DNA of 64,000 bases, taken from positions 1-64,000 of the forward strand of contig NZ_JAMZAW010000012.1 of assembly GCF_024158745.1 (NCBI RefSeq), in the 5' to 3' direction. Below the pieces are notes generated by a model, which made no database searches, was not told the DNA's origin, and was given only the letters and a program-made list of their open reading frames with translations. Position 1 is the first letter of the stretch; the number at the start of each line of letters is the position of its first letter. This DNA comes from Paenibacillus tyrphae. Its GTDB lineage: Bacteria > Bacillota > Bacilli > Paenibacillales > NBRC-103111. Made by a program: the position numbers and the translations under genes. This document shows positions 15,431-23,528 of the stretch, one piece after another.

Positions 15431-18097
15431 ATGATGTCTATCCCAATTGTGTCCACCAAACTATACATCCCTCCTCCCCGGGCAAAAGCTGTCCCTCGTC
15501 CCCGCCTGATCGAGCGTCTGCATGAAGGGATGCACCGTAAGTTGACCCTCATTTCCGCTTCGGCAGGATGCGGTAAAACCACGCTTGTCAGCGAATGGCT
15601 CGCGGGTTGCCCGCAACCGGCCGCCTGGCTGTCACTGGAAGAGGCGGATAGCGATCCGGCGCGCTTTCTGACTTACCTTTTCGCTGCTTTGCAGACGATC
15701 GGAATTCATAGTGGGGAAGGCGTGATGGGTAGGCTCCAAGCCCCTGGCCCTTTGCCGATGGAAACGATGTTGACAGTGCTGCTCAATAAAATCACCGCCA
15801 TTCCGGACCATTTCATTCTCGTCCTTGACGATTACCACGTAATAGATTCCAGACCGATTGACGATGCCATCGGCTTTCTGCTTGAGCGCATGCCGATACA
15901 GATGCATCTGGTCATCGCCACCCGCGAGGACCCCAATCTGCCCTTGGCCCGTCTGCGCGTGCGGGACCAGTTGACTGAAGTGCGTACCGCTGACTTGCGG
16001 TTTACATCCACCGAAGCGGCTGAATTTCTGGGCCGGGTTATGGGTCTCAGCCTTTCGCAGGAAGACGTCGCCGTGCTTGAATCCCGTACGGAAGGCTGGA
16101 TCGCCGGTCTGCAATTAGCCGCGCTTTCCATGCAGGGACATAAAGACGCCGCCAGCTTGATCCAATCTTTTACCGGCAGCCATCGTTTCGTACTGGACTA
16201 TCTGGTTGAAGAAGTGCTGCAGCAGCAATCCGCAAGCATTCAGGCTTTTATGCTGCGCACGTCCATCCTCGACCGGTTGTGCGGCCCGCTGTGCGATGCC
16301 GTTCTTTGTGGGGAAACCGACGAGCTTCTCTCCGGACAAGAAACCTTGCAATATCTTGAACGCGCCAACCTGTTCATCGTTCCCTTGGATAATGAGAGGC
16401 GCTGGTACCGTTATCACCATCTCTTTGCGGATTTGCTGCGGCAGCGATTGTACCAAACCGTGGGTTCGTCCAAAGGGGAAGCGAAGCGGGACGTGGCGGA
16501 ACTGCATCTGCGTGCCAGCGAGTGGTACGAAGACCATGGCCTGGATCTTGAAGCTTTTCACCATGCGGCAGCTGCCCATGATGTTGAACGAGCCGTACGT
16601 CTGATCGAGGGGGAAGGGATGCCTTTGCTCTTCCGCGGTGCGATAGCCCCTGTCCTGAATTGGCTGGATTCGATACCGAAGGAGGAGCTGGACGCGAGGC
16701 CCGTGTTGAGCGTCATGCATGCCTCTGCCTTGCTCATGGTCGGTCAACCAGCCGATGTGGAACGGAAACTGCAAGCTGCCGAAAAAGGGCTTCGAGATGC
16801 CGCACAGGACGATAAGACCCGGGATCTAAAAGGGCATATCGCCGCTATACGTGCCACGCTGGCTGTCAACACGCACCAGGCCGACGCCATCATTTCCGAG
16901 TCGCAACGCGCCTTGGACTATTTGCACCCGGACAACCTGCCTGTCCGTACGGCGACAACATGGACGCTGGGATATGCTTACCAGCTCCAAGGGGATCGTG
17001 CTGCGGCAAGCCAAGCCTATACTGAAGCTTTATCCATCAGCCGGAGGATCGGGCATTTGATGATCACACTTATGGCTACACTCGGACTAGGGAACATCCA
17101 GGAAGCGGACAATCAGCTGTATGTGGCGGCTGAGACGTATCGGCACGCTCTGCAATTGGCCGGCGATCCCCCTCTGCCGGTTGCATGCGAAGCGCATCTT
17201 GGTTTGGCCCGTATTTATTACGAATGGAACGATCTGGAGACCGCGATGCACCACGGGCAGCAAGCTGTCCGACTGGCGCAGCAGCTGCAGCATACGGACA
17301 GAGTCGTTGCAGGCGAGGTAGTTCTCGCCCGACTGAAGCTTGCACGGGGAGAGGTGACCGAAGCGGCCGCTAGTTTAGCGAAGGCTGAGCATATCGCCCG
17401 CCGGCAAAATTTCGTGAAGCAGACGCCTCATATCGTTGCCGCGCAGGTGCTTGTTTTGCTTCATCAGGGCCTGGTGGCTGCTGCTGCCCATCTGGCGCAG
17501 AAGCACGAGCTTCCCGTCAGCCAGGCGCGGGTTCATCTGGCACAGGGAGAGGCGTCCGCGGCACTGGCGCTGCTGCAGCCGCTGCGAGAGCAGGCAGAGG
17601 CTAAGGGATGGGAGGATGAGCGGCTCCAAGTCATGGTTCTGCAAGCCGTCGCTCTGCATGCGCAAGGCGAAAAGATCAAGGCTGTGCAACTGCTGGTTGA
17701 AGCTCTGACCATAGCCCAGTCCGGCGGTTGTATTCGGACCTTTGTCGATGAAGGCATTCCGATGAGAAGGCTGCTGCGCGAAGCGGTTACTCATGAGAGG
17801 ATGCCGAATTATGCGGGTAAGCTGCTCGAAGAATTTGAAGAGGAACGATTGAACGGTGAAAGCAAATCCGGTCCGCGCCAAGTCCGGACAGACAAATCCC
17901 TGATCGAACCCCTGAGCACGCGGGAGTTGGAAATATTGCAGCTCATCGCCCAAGGACTCTCGAATCATGAGATTAGCGGGCGGCTGTTCCTCGCGTTAAG
18001 CACGGTGAAAGGGCATAACCGGAGTATCTTCGACAAGCTGCAGGTAAAGCGGCGTACCGAAGCGGTGGCACGCGCCCGCGACTTGGGGCTGTTGTAG
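15431..18097 (+). CDS. MalT-like ATP-dependent LuxR transcriptional regulator
   Basis: An 888-residue STAND-type regulator: Walker A ISASAGCGKTT (residues 41-51), Walker B FILVLDDYH (about 128), a sensor-like VIATREDPNLP, a WHTH-like segment, then helical TPR-like repeats (residues about 400-800), and a C-terminal LuxR helix-turn-helix (LSTRELEILQLIAQGLSNHEI ... LSTVKGH). MalT-type proteins bind ATP and an inducer, oligomerise and activate transcription. The gene stands alone; fda is divergent and an MDR pseudogene follows. Start ATG 15431 or 15434 with only a weak ribosome site. Inducer unknown. Higher GC than its neighbours. Confidence 0.9.
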   Translation: MMSIPIVSTKLYIPPPRAKAVPRPRLIERLHEGMHRKLTLISASAGCGKTTLVSEWLAGCPQPAAWLSLEEADSDPARFLTYLFAALQTIGIHSGEGVMGRLQAPGPLPMETMLTVLLNKITAIPDHFILVLDDYHVIDSRPIDDAIGFLLERMPIQMHLVIATREDPNLPLARLRVRDQLTEVRTADLRFTSTEAAEFLGRVMGLSLSQEDVAVLESRTEGWIAGLQLAALSMQGHKDAASLIQSFTGSHRFVLDYLVEEVLQQQSASIQAFMLRTSILDRLCGPLCDAVLCGETDELLSGQETLQYLERANLFIVPLDNERRWYRYHHLFADLLRQRLYQTVGSSKGEAKRDVAELHLRASEWYEDHGLDLEAFHHAAAAHDVERAVRLIEGEGMPLLFRGAIAPVLNWLDSIPKEELDARPVLSVMHASALLMVGQPADVERKLQAAEKGLRDAAQDDKTRDLKGHIAAIRATLAVNTHQADAIISESQRALDYLHPDNLPVRTATTWTLGYAYQLQGDRAAASQAYTEALSISRRIGHLMITLMATLGLGNIQEADNQLYVAAETYRHALQLAGDPPLPVACEAHLGLARIYYEWNDLETAMHHGQQAVRLAQQLQHTDRVVAGEVVLARLKLARGEVTEAAASLAKAEHIARRQNFVKQTPHIVAAQVLVLLHQGLVAAAAHLAQKHELPVSQARVHLAQGEASAALALLQPLREQAEAKGWEDERLQVMVLQAVALHAQGEKIKAVQLLVEALTIAQSGGCIRTFVDEGIPMRRLLREAVTHERMPNYAGKLLEEFEEERLNGESKSGPRQVRTDKSLIEPLSTRELEILQLIAQGLSNHEISGRLFLALSTVKGHNRSIFDKLQVKRRTEAVARARDLGLL

Positions 18098-18169
18098 GTC
18101 AGCGTCCGGCCATGAGCAAAACCATACTTAAGTAGCTATATTCCATCCTGTGCTCCAGCTATTCTGATT

Positions 18170-18456
18170 GGGCTTTACGACATTATCTTCGATGCGGTAG
18201 GGAAACATTCGAAATCGAATTCGAAGAAAGTGTTGGCTCCGAACGGGCAATACATCTCCGTCGCGGGGCAGGGAGTAGCGAAGGTCCGTACGGAAGATTT
18301 ATTGCTCCTCAAAGGCTGATGGAAAAGGGAGTACTAAAGCCGGTCATAGATCGGCGCTACTCGCTCGAACAAATGGCCGACGCTCACAGGTATGTCGAAA
18401 AAGGACATAAGAAGGGGCGCGTAGCCATCAAGGTGGGGCATGATCGTGAATTGTGA
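18170..18456 (+). pseudogene. Remnant of a zinc-type (MDR) alcohol dehydrogenase
   Basis: Two adjoining frames read as the C-terminal third of an NAD(P)-dependent medium-chain dehydrogenase/quinone reductase: first [13 protein letters not shown] and [14 protein letters not shown], then, after a stop and frame change near 18318, [20 protein letters not shown] and [18 protein letters not shown] to TGA 18456. The N-terminal catalytic domain is absent. An internal deletion plus truncation makes it non-functional. The MalT-like gene ends 70 bp before it. Confidence 0.8.
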
Positions 18457-18486
18457 TGAGGCCATGTAAAAGGAGAGTGACAAACG

Positions 18487-19080
18487 GTGTCCGACAACGA
18501 ACTTCTGACACGGCAGCACGAGCTGCAAATCGAAGCGAAAGCTGTAGCGGAGCAATTGAAAATCGATGAATTGCTATCATCGGCGGGCCATCCTGTTCGA
18601 GTTGGAAGTGCTGCTCTCGGGCTGATGGTCTGGAGAGATCTGGATATTACCGTGGTATGCTCCAAGCTCGACCTTGATGTAGTAACTCGGATCGCTTCCG
18701 AACTCATGATTCGCCAGGGGGTACGGGAGCTGCGGTTCCTGAATGACTCCGGCGTCTGGAATACGGATACCAGCTATCCTGACGGGCTGTATATCGGATT
18801 ACGGTATAGAGCGCTGAACGGGATGGATTGGAAGCTCGATATCTGGTTCGTCGACGAACCGGACAAACAGCCTGACCTCAAGCATATCCGGACAATGCCC
18901 GAGCGGCTTACCCCGGAGCTGCGGGAAGCTATTCTGACCATCAAAGATAGCTGGGCCACGCGAGCTGAATACGGAAAAGAAGTGAAAAGCTACGACATTT
19001 ATACGGCCGTATTGGACGATTACGTGCGGACACCGCTTCAATTCCAAGAGTGGTTAGACAACAAAAACGAAATTCGGTGA
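18487..19080 (+). CDS. Nucleotidyltransferase-like conserved protein
   Basis: 197 residues; residues about 36-60 (HPVRVGSAALGLMVWRDLDITVV) have the GS...DLD arrangement of the minimal nucleotidyltransferase fold, with KLDIWFVDEPD as a possible third acidic strand. The family is uncharacterised to my knowledge; the acceptor is unknown. GTG 18487 follows AAAGGAGAGTG by about nine bases. It starts 30 bp after the dehydrogenase remnant and may have been part of its operon. Confidence 0.65.
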   Translation: MSDNELLTRQHELQIEAKAVAEQLKIDELLSSAGHPVRVGSAALGLMVWRDLDITVVCSKLDLDVVTRIASELMIRQGVRELRFLNDSGVWNTDTSYPDGLYIGLRYRALNGMDWKLDIWFVDEPDKQPDLKHIRTMPERLTPELREAILTIKDSWATRAEYGKEVKSYDIYTAVLDDYVRTPLQFQEWLDNKNEIR

Positions 19081-19158
19081 ACTTTCGTTATAATCGATTT
19101 TGCAATTGCGATCAAGGTCGATTTCTTTTATAATGGCGGATGAATGGAGGCGGTTGAA

Positions 19159-19206
19159 ATGGCAAAGTATTTTGCCGGAACAAGAAGCAGCTCATGCAAA
19201 GCCTAA
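19159..19206 (+). CDS. Putative 15-residue leader peptide of the FusB-like gene
   Basis: ATG 19159 lies eight bases after GGAGG (19146-19150) and opens MAKYFAGTRSSSCKA, ending at TAA 19204-19206. The last codons fall inside sequences that can pair with either of two downstream arms (see the attenuator entry). A short, well-initiated peptide in front of an antibiotic-protection gene is the standard sign of translational or transcriptional attenuation. Confidence 0.5.
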   Translation: MAKYFAGTRSSSCKA

Positions 19207-19298
19207 CATTAGGGCGATACTTTGCATGGGCCGGACGGTTATTTCGTTAACCTTGTCGCCCGAGAAAGCTTGGATCGTTTCTAATCATGGGCTTTGCA
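19193..19298 (+). promoter_or_regulatory. Candidate attenuator before the FusB-like gene
   Basis: CATGCAAAG (19193-19201) can pair with CTTTGCATG (19220-19228); overlapping TGCAAAGCC (19195-19203) can instead pair with GGCTTTGCA (19290-19298), extended by ATTAG/CTAAT. The two hairpins exclude each other and both use the end of the leader peptide. A small GGCT-AGCC stem also covers the ribosome site of the main gene. Confidence 0.5.
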
Positions 19299-19337
19299 CC
19301 TATTTTTGTATTCATCAAAAATAAGGGGCTGAAAGCC

Positions 19338-20006
19338 ATGGTCAAACCATTCCCATTTATTAGAAACCATCAATATAATTTCATCAAAAAGCAGGTCGAG
19401 CTGCTGGAGCGTGCCTGCAATTCCGTTACCGATCCGAAAGTGGTGAAATCGGTAAGATATAGCGTTCACTTCAATATTCTGGAAGCATTCCCGCAGGCCG
19501 ATGGGCTTCAAAGGCAAGTGTTGGAAAAGGTTTCCACGTTGCGTACGGAGGGAGAATTCCGGCATTATTTGCATTCGTTGGAGCCTTATTTGGCACAATT
19601 TCCGGAAGTGACGGGAAAGCAGCTTGCCAAGCTGTTCCCCAAAAACAAAAAGCTAAAGCTTCCCGATTTAACCGCGATCGATTACCGCTATGTCACTTAT
19701 CTTGGCTGGGTGGACATCGCGACAAATAAATTGTTCATCGTGTACCGTCTGAACGGGCAGCCCGTCGGCATGGAAGGAAGATATATCCCGGCGAATAAAG
19801 GCGTATGCTTTTTGTGCAATCGGCATGCGGAAGTTGCGTTGTTTTCGGCGGTCACCAGATCGAAGCCAGCGAACGCTTCGCCCGACTACTATAAGGCGAT
19901 CGGCAACTACTTGTGTGTGGACAGCGAGCTTTGCAACAAGAACATCACGGATGTCACCGCGCTTGAAAGGTTCATTCGAGAGGTGGTGGGGACCCATGAA
20001 TCGTAA
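19338..20006 (+). CDS. FusB/FusC-family EF-G-binding protein
   Basis: The 222-residue protein matches the FusB family that binds EF-G and frees fusidic-acid-stalled complexes from the ribosome. Seen: helical N-terminal half, LFPKNKKLKLPDLTAIDYR, YVTYLGWVDIATNKLFIVYR, then the treble-clef zinc finger (GVCFLCN, H183-region, YLCVDSELCNKNI). ATG 19338 follows AAGGGG; the upstream in-frame ATG 19287 lacks a site. It overlaps the start of a DHA2 exporter by 11 bp, so both are one operon. Chromosomal members may give low-level resistance or serve EF-G physiology. Confidence 0.87.
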   Translation: MVKPFPFIRNHQYNFIKKQVELLERACNSVTDPKVVKSVRYSVHFNILEAFPQADGLQRQVLEKVSTLRTEGEFRHYLHSLEPYLAQFPEVTGKQLAKLFPKNKKLKLPDLTAIDYRYVTYLGWVDIATNKLFIVYRLNGQPVGMEGRYIPANKGVCFLCNRHAEVALFSAVTRSKPANASPDYYKAIGNYLCVDSELCNKNITDVTALERFIREVVGTHES

Positions 20007-21396
20007 TTGGGTTCTCGTATCCATTCTCATCGTCATGTTCTTGAGCGCGATGGAAGCGACGATCGTCACCACAGCGATGAAATCCATCGTCGATGACTTG
20101 AAGGGCATGGAACTGATGAACATGACGTTCTCCGTTTACCTGCTCATCACGGCCGTCACCACGCCGATCTACGGCAAGCTCGCGGACCTGTACGGCCGCA
20201 AGCGCATTCTCATGATCGCCATCGCCGTTTTTTTGCTTGGCTCCGTCCTCTGCGGGGCGGCGGCAACGATGCTGCAGCTTGTTATCTTCCGGGCCGTTCA
20301 GGCGCTGGGCGCCGGGGCGATCTTTCCGATCACGATGACCATTATCGGCGACATCTATACGCCGGAGGAACAGACGCGGCTGCAGGGGATTTTCAGCAGC
20401 GTATGGGCTCTCTCCAGCATCGTCGGTCCGTTGATCGGAGGGGTGATCATCCAATTCGCCGACTGGCGATGGATTTTCTTCCTCAACCTGCCGCTCGGTC
20501 TGGCGTCGTTGCTGCTGCTCTCGTTCGCGTTCCGGGAGACATTCCGGCCGGAGGGCAGATCCATCGATTGGATCGGGGCGGTCTCGTTCCTGGCGAGTAT
20601 TTCGTCGCTGCTCATCGTGCTGCTGTTCGGGGGAGAGAGCGGCTTCGTTTCGCCGGTCAATCTGGTGTTCGCAGCTATGTTCGTGCTGTTCGGCATCGTT
20701 TTTGTGGCGGTCGAGCGGCGCGTATCCGAGCCGTTCATGCCGCTGGAGCTGTTTCGGAACAAGGTTATCCTGATTCCGAACCTGTTCAGCTTTGTGGCGT
20801 ACGCCTTTCCTATCGCGACGACGGTCTATTTCCCGCTTTGGCTGCAATCGCTCAAGCATCAATCGCCGATCGTATCGGGCTTCGCAGTCGCCATTGCGAC
20901 GGTCGGATGGCCGCTCGGCGCCACAGCCGCGGGCAAGCTCATGAAACGGTTTCCGCCCAAGCGGGTCACCGTCCTCGGAGCAGGCCTACTCGTCATCAGC
21001 GGTCTGATGCTGGCAACGATCACGACGGCAACACCGGTGCCGGTGTTCTTCGTCATCATGCTTCTGGCGGGTTTCGGCCTCGGTGTTAGCCGAACCGTGC
21101 TCGCGATTCTGATGCAGAACGCGGTCGAGAACCGCCAGCGCGGCATCGCCATGTCGACGAGCGCACTCATGAATACGTTAGGTCAGACGGTGTTTATTGC
21201 GATTTTCGGCGTCGTGTTTAATGCATTCGCGTCCACTGGCGAAGCCGCGGATCTGGCGTACGGCATTCGCGTCGTCTTCGCCTGCGTCTCCGTCGTTACG
21301 GTGCTGGCCTTTCTGGTCTTGCTGGGGCTTCCGGGCATTTCCAACAAGGAGCTGTTCGGCAGCGGAAAAGGCGCTGCGGTGCAAAAGAAAACGTAA
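19996..21396 (+). CDS. DHA2-type MFS drug exporter (14 helices)
   Basis: 466 residues with about 14 membrane helices; motif A GKLADLYGRKRILM between helices 2 and 3, motif B RAVQALGAGAIFPI, and motif C-like ALSSIVGPLIGGVI mark a proton-coupled drug antiporter of the EmrB/QacA class. ATG 19996 lies inside the FusB-like gene (11-bp overlap); a longer in-frame extension is only the shadow of that gene. Coupling to an EF-G-protecting factor suggests a joint antibiotic-defence operon. Substrate unknown. Confidence 0.9.
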   Translation: MNRNWVLVSILIVMFLSAMEATIVTTAMKSIVDDLKGMELMNMTFSVYLLITAVTTPIYGKLADLYGRKRILMIAIAVFLLGSVLCGAAATMLQLVIFRAVQALGAGAIFPITMTIIGDIYTPEEQTRLQGIFSSVWALSSIVGPLIGGVIIQFADWRWIFFLNLPLGLASLLLLSFAFRETFRPEGRSIDWIGAVSFLASISSLLIVLLFGGESGFVSPVNLVFAAMFVLFGIVFVAVERRVSEPFMPLELFRNKVILIPNLFSFVAYAFPIATTVYFPLWLQSLKHQSPIVSGFAVAIATVGWPLGATAAGKLMKRFPPKRVTVLGAGLLVISGLMLATITTATPVPVFFVIMLLAGFGLGVSRTVLAILMQNAVENRQRGIAMSTSALMNTLGQTVFIAIFGVVFNAFASTGEAADLAYGIRVVFACVSVVTVLAFLVLLGLPGISNKELFGSGKGAAVQKKT

Positions 21397-21408
21397 GCAG
21401 ATAAGAAA

Positions 21409-21448
21409 AAGGCAGTTTCAGGGGCGATCCCTGAGCTGCCTTTTTGCT
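21409..21448 (+). terminator. Terminator of the FusB-like/MFS operon
   Basis: AAAGGCAG...CAGGG / CCCTG...CTGCCTTTTT hairpin. Confidence 0.85.
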
Positions 21449-21507
21449 TTTGATCAAACTAACCATTTCGCGGATTGACAGCGCCGGATTTGGAAAATAT
21501 AATGGTC

Positions 21508-21519
21508 ATAGCAACTATA
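21508..21519. promoter_or_regulatory. MarR operator half-site
   Basis: ATAGCAACTATA repeats one arm of the palindrome at 22012-22033 and lies just before the MarR gene; a wider dyad TCATAG/CTATGA (21506-21535) surrounds it. Confidence 0.5.
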
Positions 21520-21547
21520 ATCATGTCGACTATGATGGAGGCTTCCA

Positions 21548-21973
21548 TTGGAATTAGAAAAGTATATCGGCGTTATCGTACACCGCGCGGATTTGAAGCT
21601 TAACAATTATTATCAAAAGGTCGTTAACCCTTTCGATATTACCGTGGATCAGTGGGAGATATTGGTCATTCTCTGGGAAAAGGAGGGGATCACCCAAAAA
21701 GAGCTTGCGGAAAGGCTGTATAAAGATCAGACGAACATTGCCCGGATGCTGTTCAAGCTGGAAAAGAAGGGCTTCGTTCATCGTGTCACCCACGAGACGG
21801 ACCGCAGGTCTCTGCGGGTATATTTAACGCCGAAAGGCAGAGAAATCAAAGAGGACATCCTTGCTCCGTCGATCGAAGCTTATAAGAAAACGGTCGAAGG
21901 GTTGTCCGAGGAAGAAGTCGAGACCTTTAGAAGAATACTTGCCGTTATGTATAATAACGTGAAGGATTTGTAG
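21548..21973 (+). CDS. MarR-family transcriptional regulator
   Basis: 141 residues: the winged helix (ITQKELAERLYKDQTNIARMLFKLEKKGFVHRV, wing ETDRRSLRVYLTPKG) is typical of MarR. TTG 21548 is preceded by GGAGG at six bases. It is followed by an MFS exporter whose promoter contains two copies of the same TTGCTA-TAGCAA dyad found upstream of marR, so autorepression and control of the exporter are likely, lifted by a drug or phenolic ligand. Confidence 0.9.
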   Translation: MELEKYIGVIVHRADLKLNNYYQKVVNPFDITVDQWEILVILWEKEGITQKELAERLYKDQTNIARMLFKLEKKGFVHRVTHETDRRSLRVYLTPKGREIKEDILAPSIEAYKKTVEGLSEEEVETFRRILAVMYNNVKDL

Positions 21974-22011
21974 AGATTTGCCCGTTTTACTGTGTTGAGT
22001 TTTTTTAATCA

Positions 22012-22033
22012 TATAGTTGCTATAGCAACTATA
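22012..22033. promoter_or_regulatory. Perfect 22-bp palindrome, MarR operator
   Basis: TATAGTTGCTA followed by its exact reverse complement. A second, shorter copy (TTGCTAAAGCAA, 22105-22116) overlaps a TATACT -10-like box just before the MFS gene. Confidence 0.75.
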
Positions 22034-22104
22034 GACAAGACTATTTTTTAGTTTCTTAAATTCAGCTTAGGTGTTAACAGCTACAACTTTATTTAGTTTT
22101 ATAC

Positions 22105-22116
22105 TTGCTAAAGCAA
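22105..22116. promoter_or_regulatory. Second MarR operator at the MFS promoter
   Basis: TTGCTAAAGCAA keeps the core of the 22012 palindrome and overlaps the possible -10 box TATACT (22100-22105). Confidence 0.55.
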
Positions 22117-22151
22117 CTAATGTTCTGGCAAGTAGATGGGAGGATAAGAGA

Positions 22152-23528
22152 ATGGAACAAGGTGAAAGCAAGGCAACTATTTTTGACGCCCGTTACCGGG
22201 CACTGACCATCGGTATCATTTTGGCTGTAACTACCGTAGCGTTCGAAGGCTTGGCGATTACGACCATCGCGCCGGATTTGGCGCAGCATTTGAACGGCAT
22301 TTCGTTATACGGCTGGATCTTCAGCGCATTTCTGTTGACGCAAATCTTGGGCACGATGGTCATCGGTCAGCAAATCGGCAAAATCGGCGTGTATCGCTCT
22401 TTTTCTTTGTCTATCGTTATTTTTGTGGCCGGTATTTTGGTTGCCGCCACCTCCGTGAATATGCCGATGTTAATCGCGGGGAGAGCGTTACAAGGCTTTG
22501 GCGCAGGCGCTATTGTCACATGCGTGTACTACAGCATTACCTTAAGCTATCCCGATGCGCTCCGGACGAAAATTTTGGCCGCATTTTCCAGCGCCTATAT
22601 TTTGCCGGCGTTGATCGGTCCTTATATTGCCGGCCTGTTGGCCGAATATGTTTCATGGAGATTTGTGTTCTGGCTTGTATTGCCCTTGATCGCATTGGCC
22701 GTCTTGCTGACGCTTCCTTCCTTTCGCAAGCTTCAAACGGATAACGCTCCGGTTCAGAAAAGCGGCCGCAAGGAAGGATACGCTGTGTTGCTGACGGTAG
22801 GCACAGGGCTGCTGCTTAGCGGGCTGGGCTTTGTTTCCGATTGGAAGGGTATTGCGCTTGCACTTATCGGGTTGATCGTCATGGTCCGGCCTATACAGAA
22901 ACTGCTCCCTGCGGGAACGTTCTCCCTCAAAAAAGGACTGCCGGCCACCATTGTGTCAAGAGGGCTGTATGTTGCGTGCTATGTTGCTACCGAGAGTTAT
23001 GTCGTCTTGGCGCTGACGGAAGTCAAAGGCTTACCCGCAGACCTTGCCGGGTTGATCGTCGCCGCAGGTGCGTTAAGCTGGTCCACCGCAGCTTGGCTGC
23101 AATCCAAACTGGATGAAAAGGATAATGGCCGGGGCAGAAAAAAACGGATTACAGCCGGTATCGGCTTAATGATCGTCGGCGTATCGCTGGTCATCACGGC
23201 TGTAGGACTGGAGAGCGGGGGAATTGAGTTTGCCGTCATCTCGCAAATCTTTACCGGCTTCGGCATTGGGTTGGCCAATCCGACGACAGGAGCCATTGCG
23301 CTGCAGCATGCCCGCTCAGGCGAGGAAGGCGAGATTTCCGCGTATCTTCAATTCGTCGACGCTTTTTGCCCGGGAGTGAGCATCGGAATCGGCGGGGCTT
23401 TAATCGCGGTAAGCGAGCATCTTGGCCAAGGCATCTTTACGGGAATCATGCTGGCCTTATTGACTCAGCTGCTCTTCATCGTCCTGAGCTTTCTTATCTC
23501 TTTTCGTATTGCCAAGAGAGCCGATTAA
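22152..23528 (+). CDS. MFS drug exporter under MarR control
   Basis: 458 residues with about 14 membrane helices and EmrB/QacA-like start FEGLAITTIAPDLAQHLNG, RALQGFGAGAIV and YILPALIGPYIAGLLAEYVSWRFVF. ATG 22152 follows GGGAGGAT; a longer reading from 22071 lacks a ribosome site and would cover the operator. The gene ends four bases inside the convergent serine hydrolase gene. Expected role: proton-driven efflux of a compound sensed by the upstream MarR. Confidence 0.9.
   Translation: MEQGESKATIFDARYRALTIGIILAVTTVAFEGLAITTIAPDLAQHLNGISLYGWIFSAFLLTQILGTMVIGQQIGKIGVYRSFSLSIVIFVAGILVAATSVNMPMLIAGRALQGFGAGAIVTCVYYSITLSYPDALRTKILAAFSSAYILPALIGPYIAGLLAEYVSWRFVFWLVLPLIALAVLLTLPSFRKLQTDNAPVQKSGRKEGYAVLLTVGTGLLLSGLGFVSDWKGIALALIGLIVMVRPIQKLLPAGTFSLKKGLPATIVSRGLYVACYVATESYVVLALTEVKGLPADLAGLIVAAGALSWSTAAWLQSKLDEKDNGRGRKKRITAGIGLMIVGVSLVITAVGLESGGIEFAVISQIFTGFGIGLANPTTGAIALQHARSGEEGEISAYLQFVDAFCPGVSIGIGGALIAVSEHLGQGIFTGIMLALLTQLLFIVLSFLISFRIAKRAD

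Noticed and set aside
19100..19324. A 74-codon open frame before the FusB-like gene
   Set aside because: It lacks a ribosome site, resembles no protein, and overlaps the better-supported 15-codon leader and its hairpins.
19972..20862. Long reverse-strand open frame of nearly 300 codons
   Set aside because: It is antisense to the DHA2 exporter, made of Arg/Gln/Asp-rich low-quality sequence, a GC-driven shadow. Similar shadows lie opposite the MalT-like, AbrB-type, htpG and GT2 genes.
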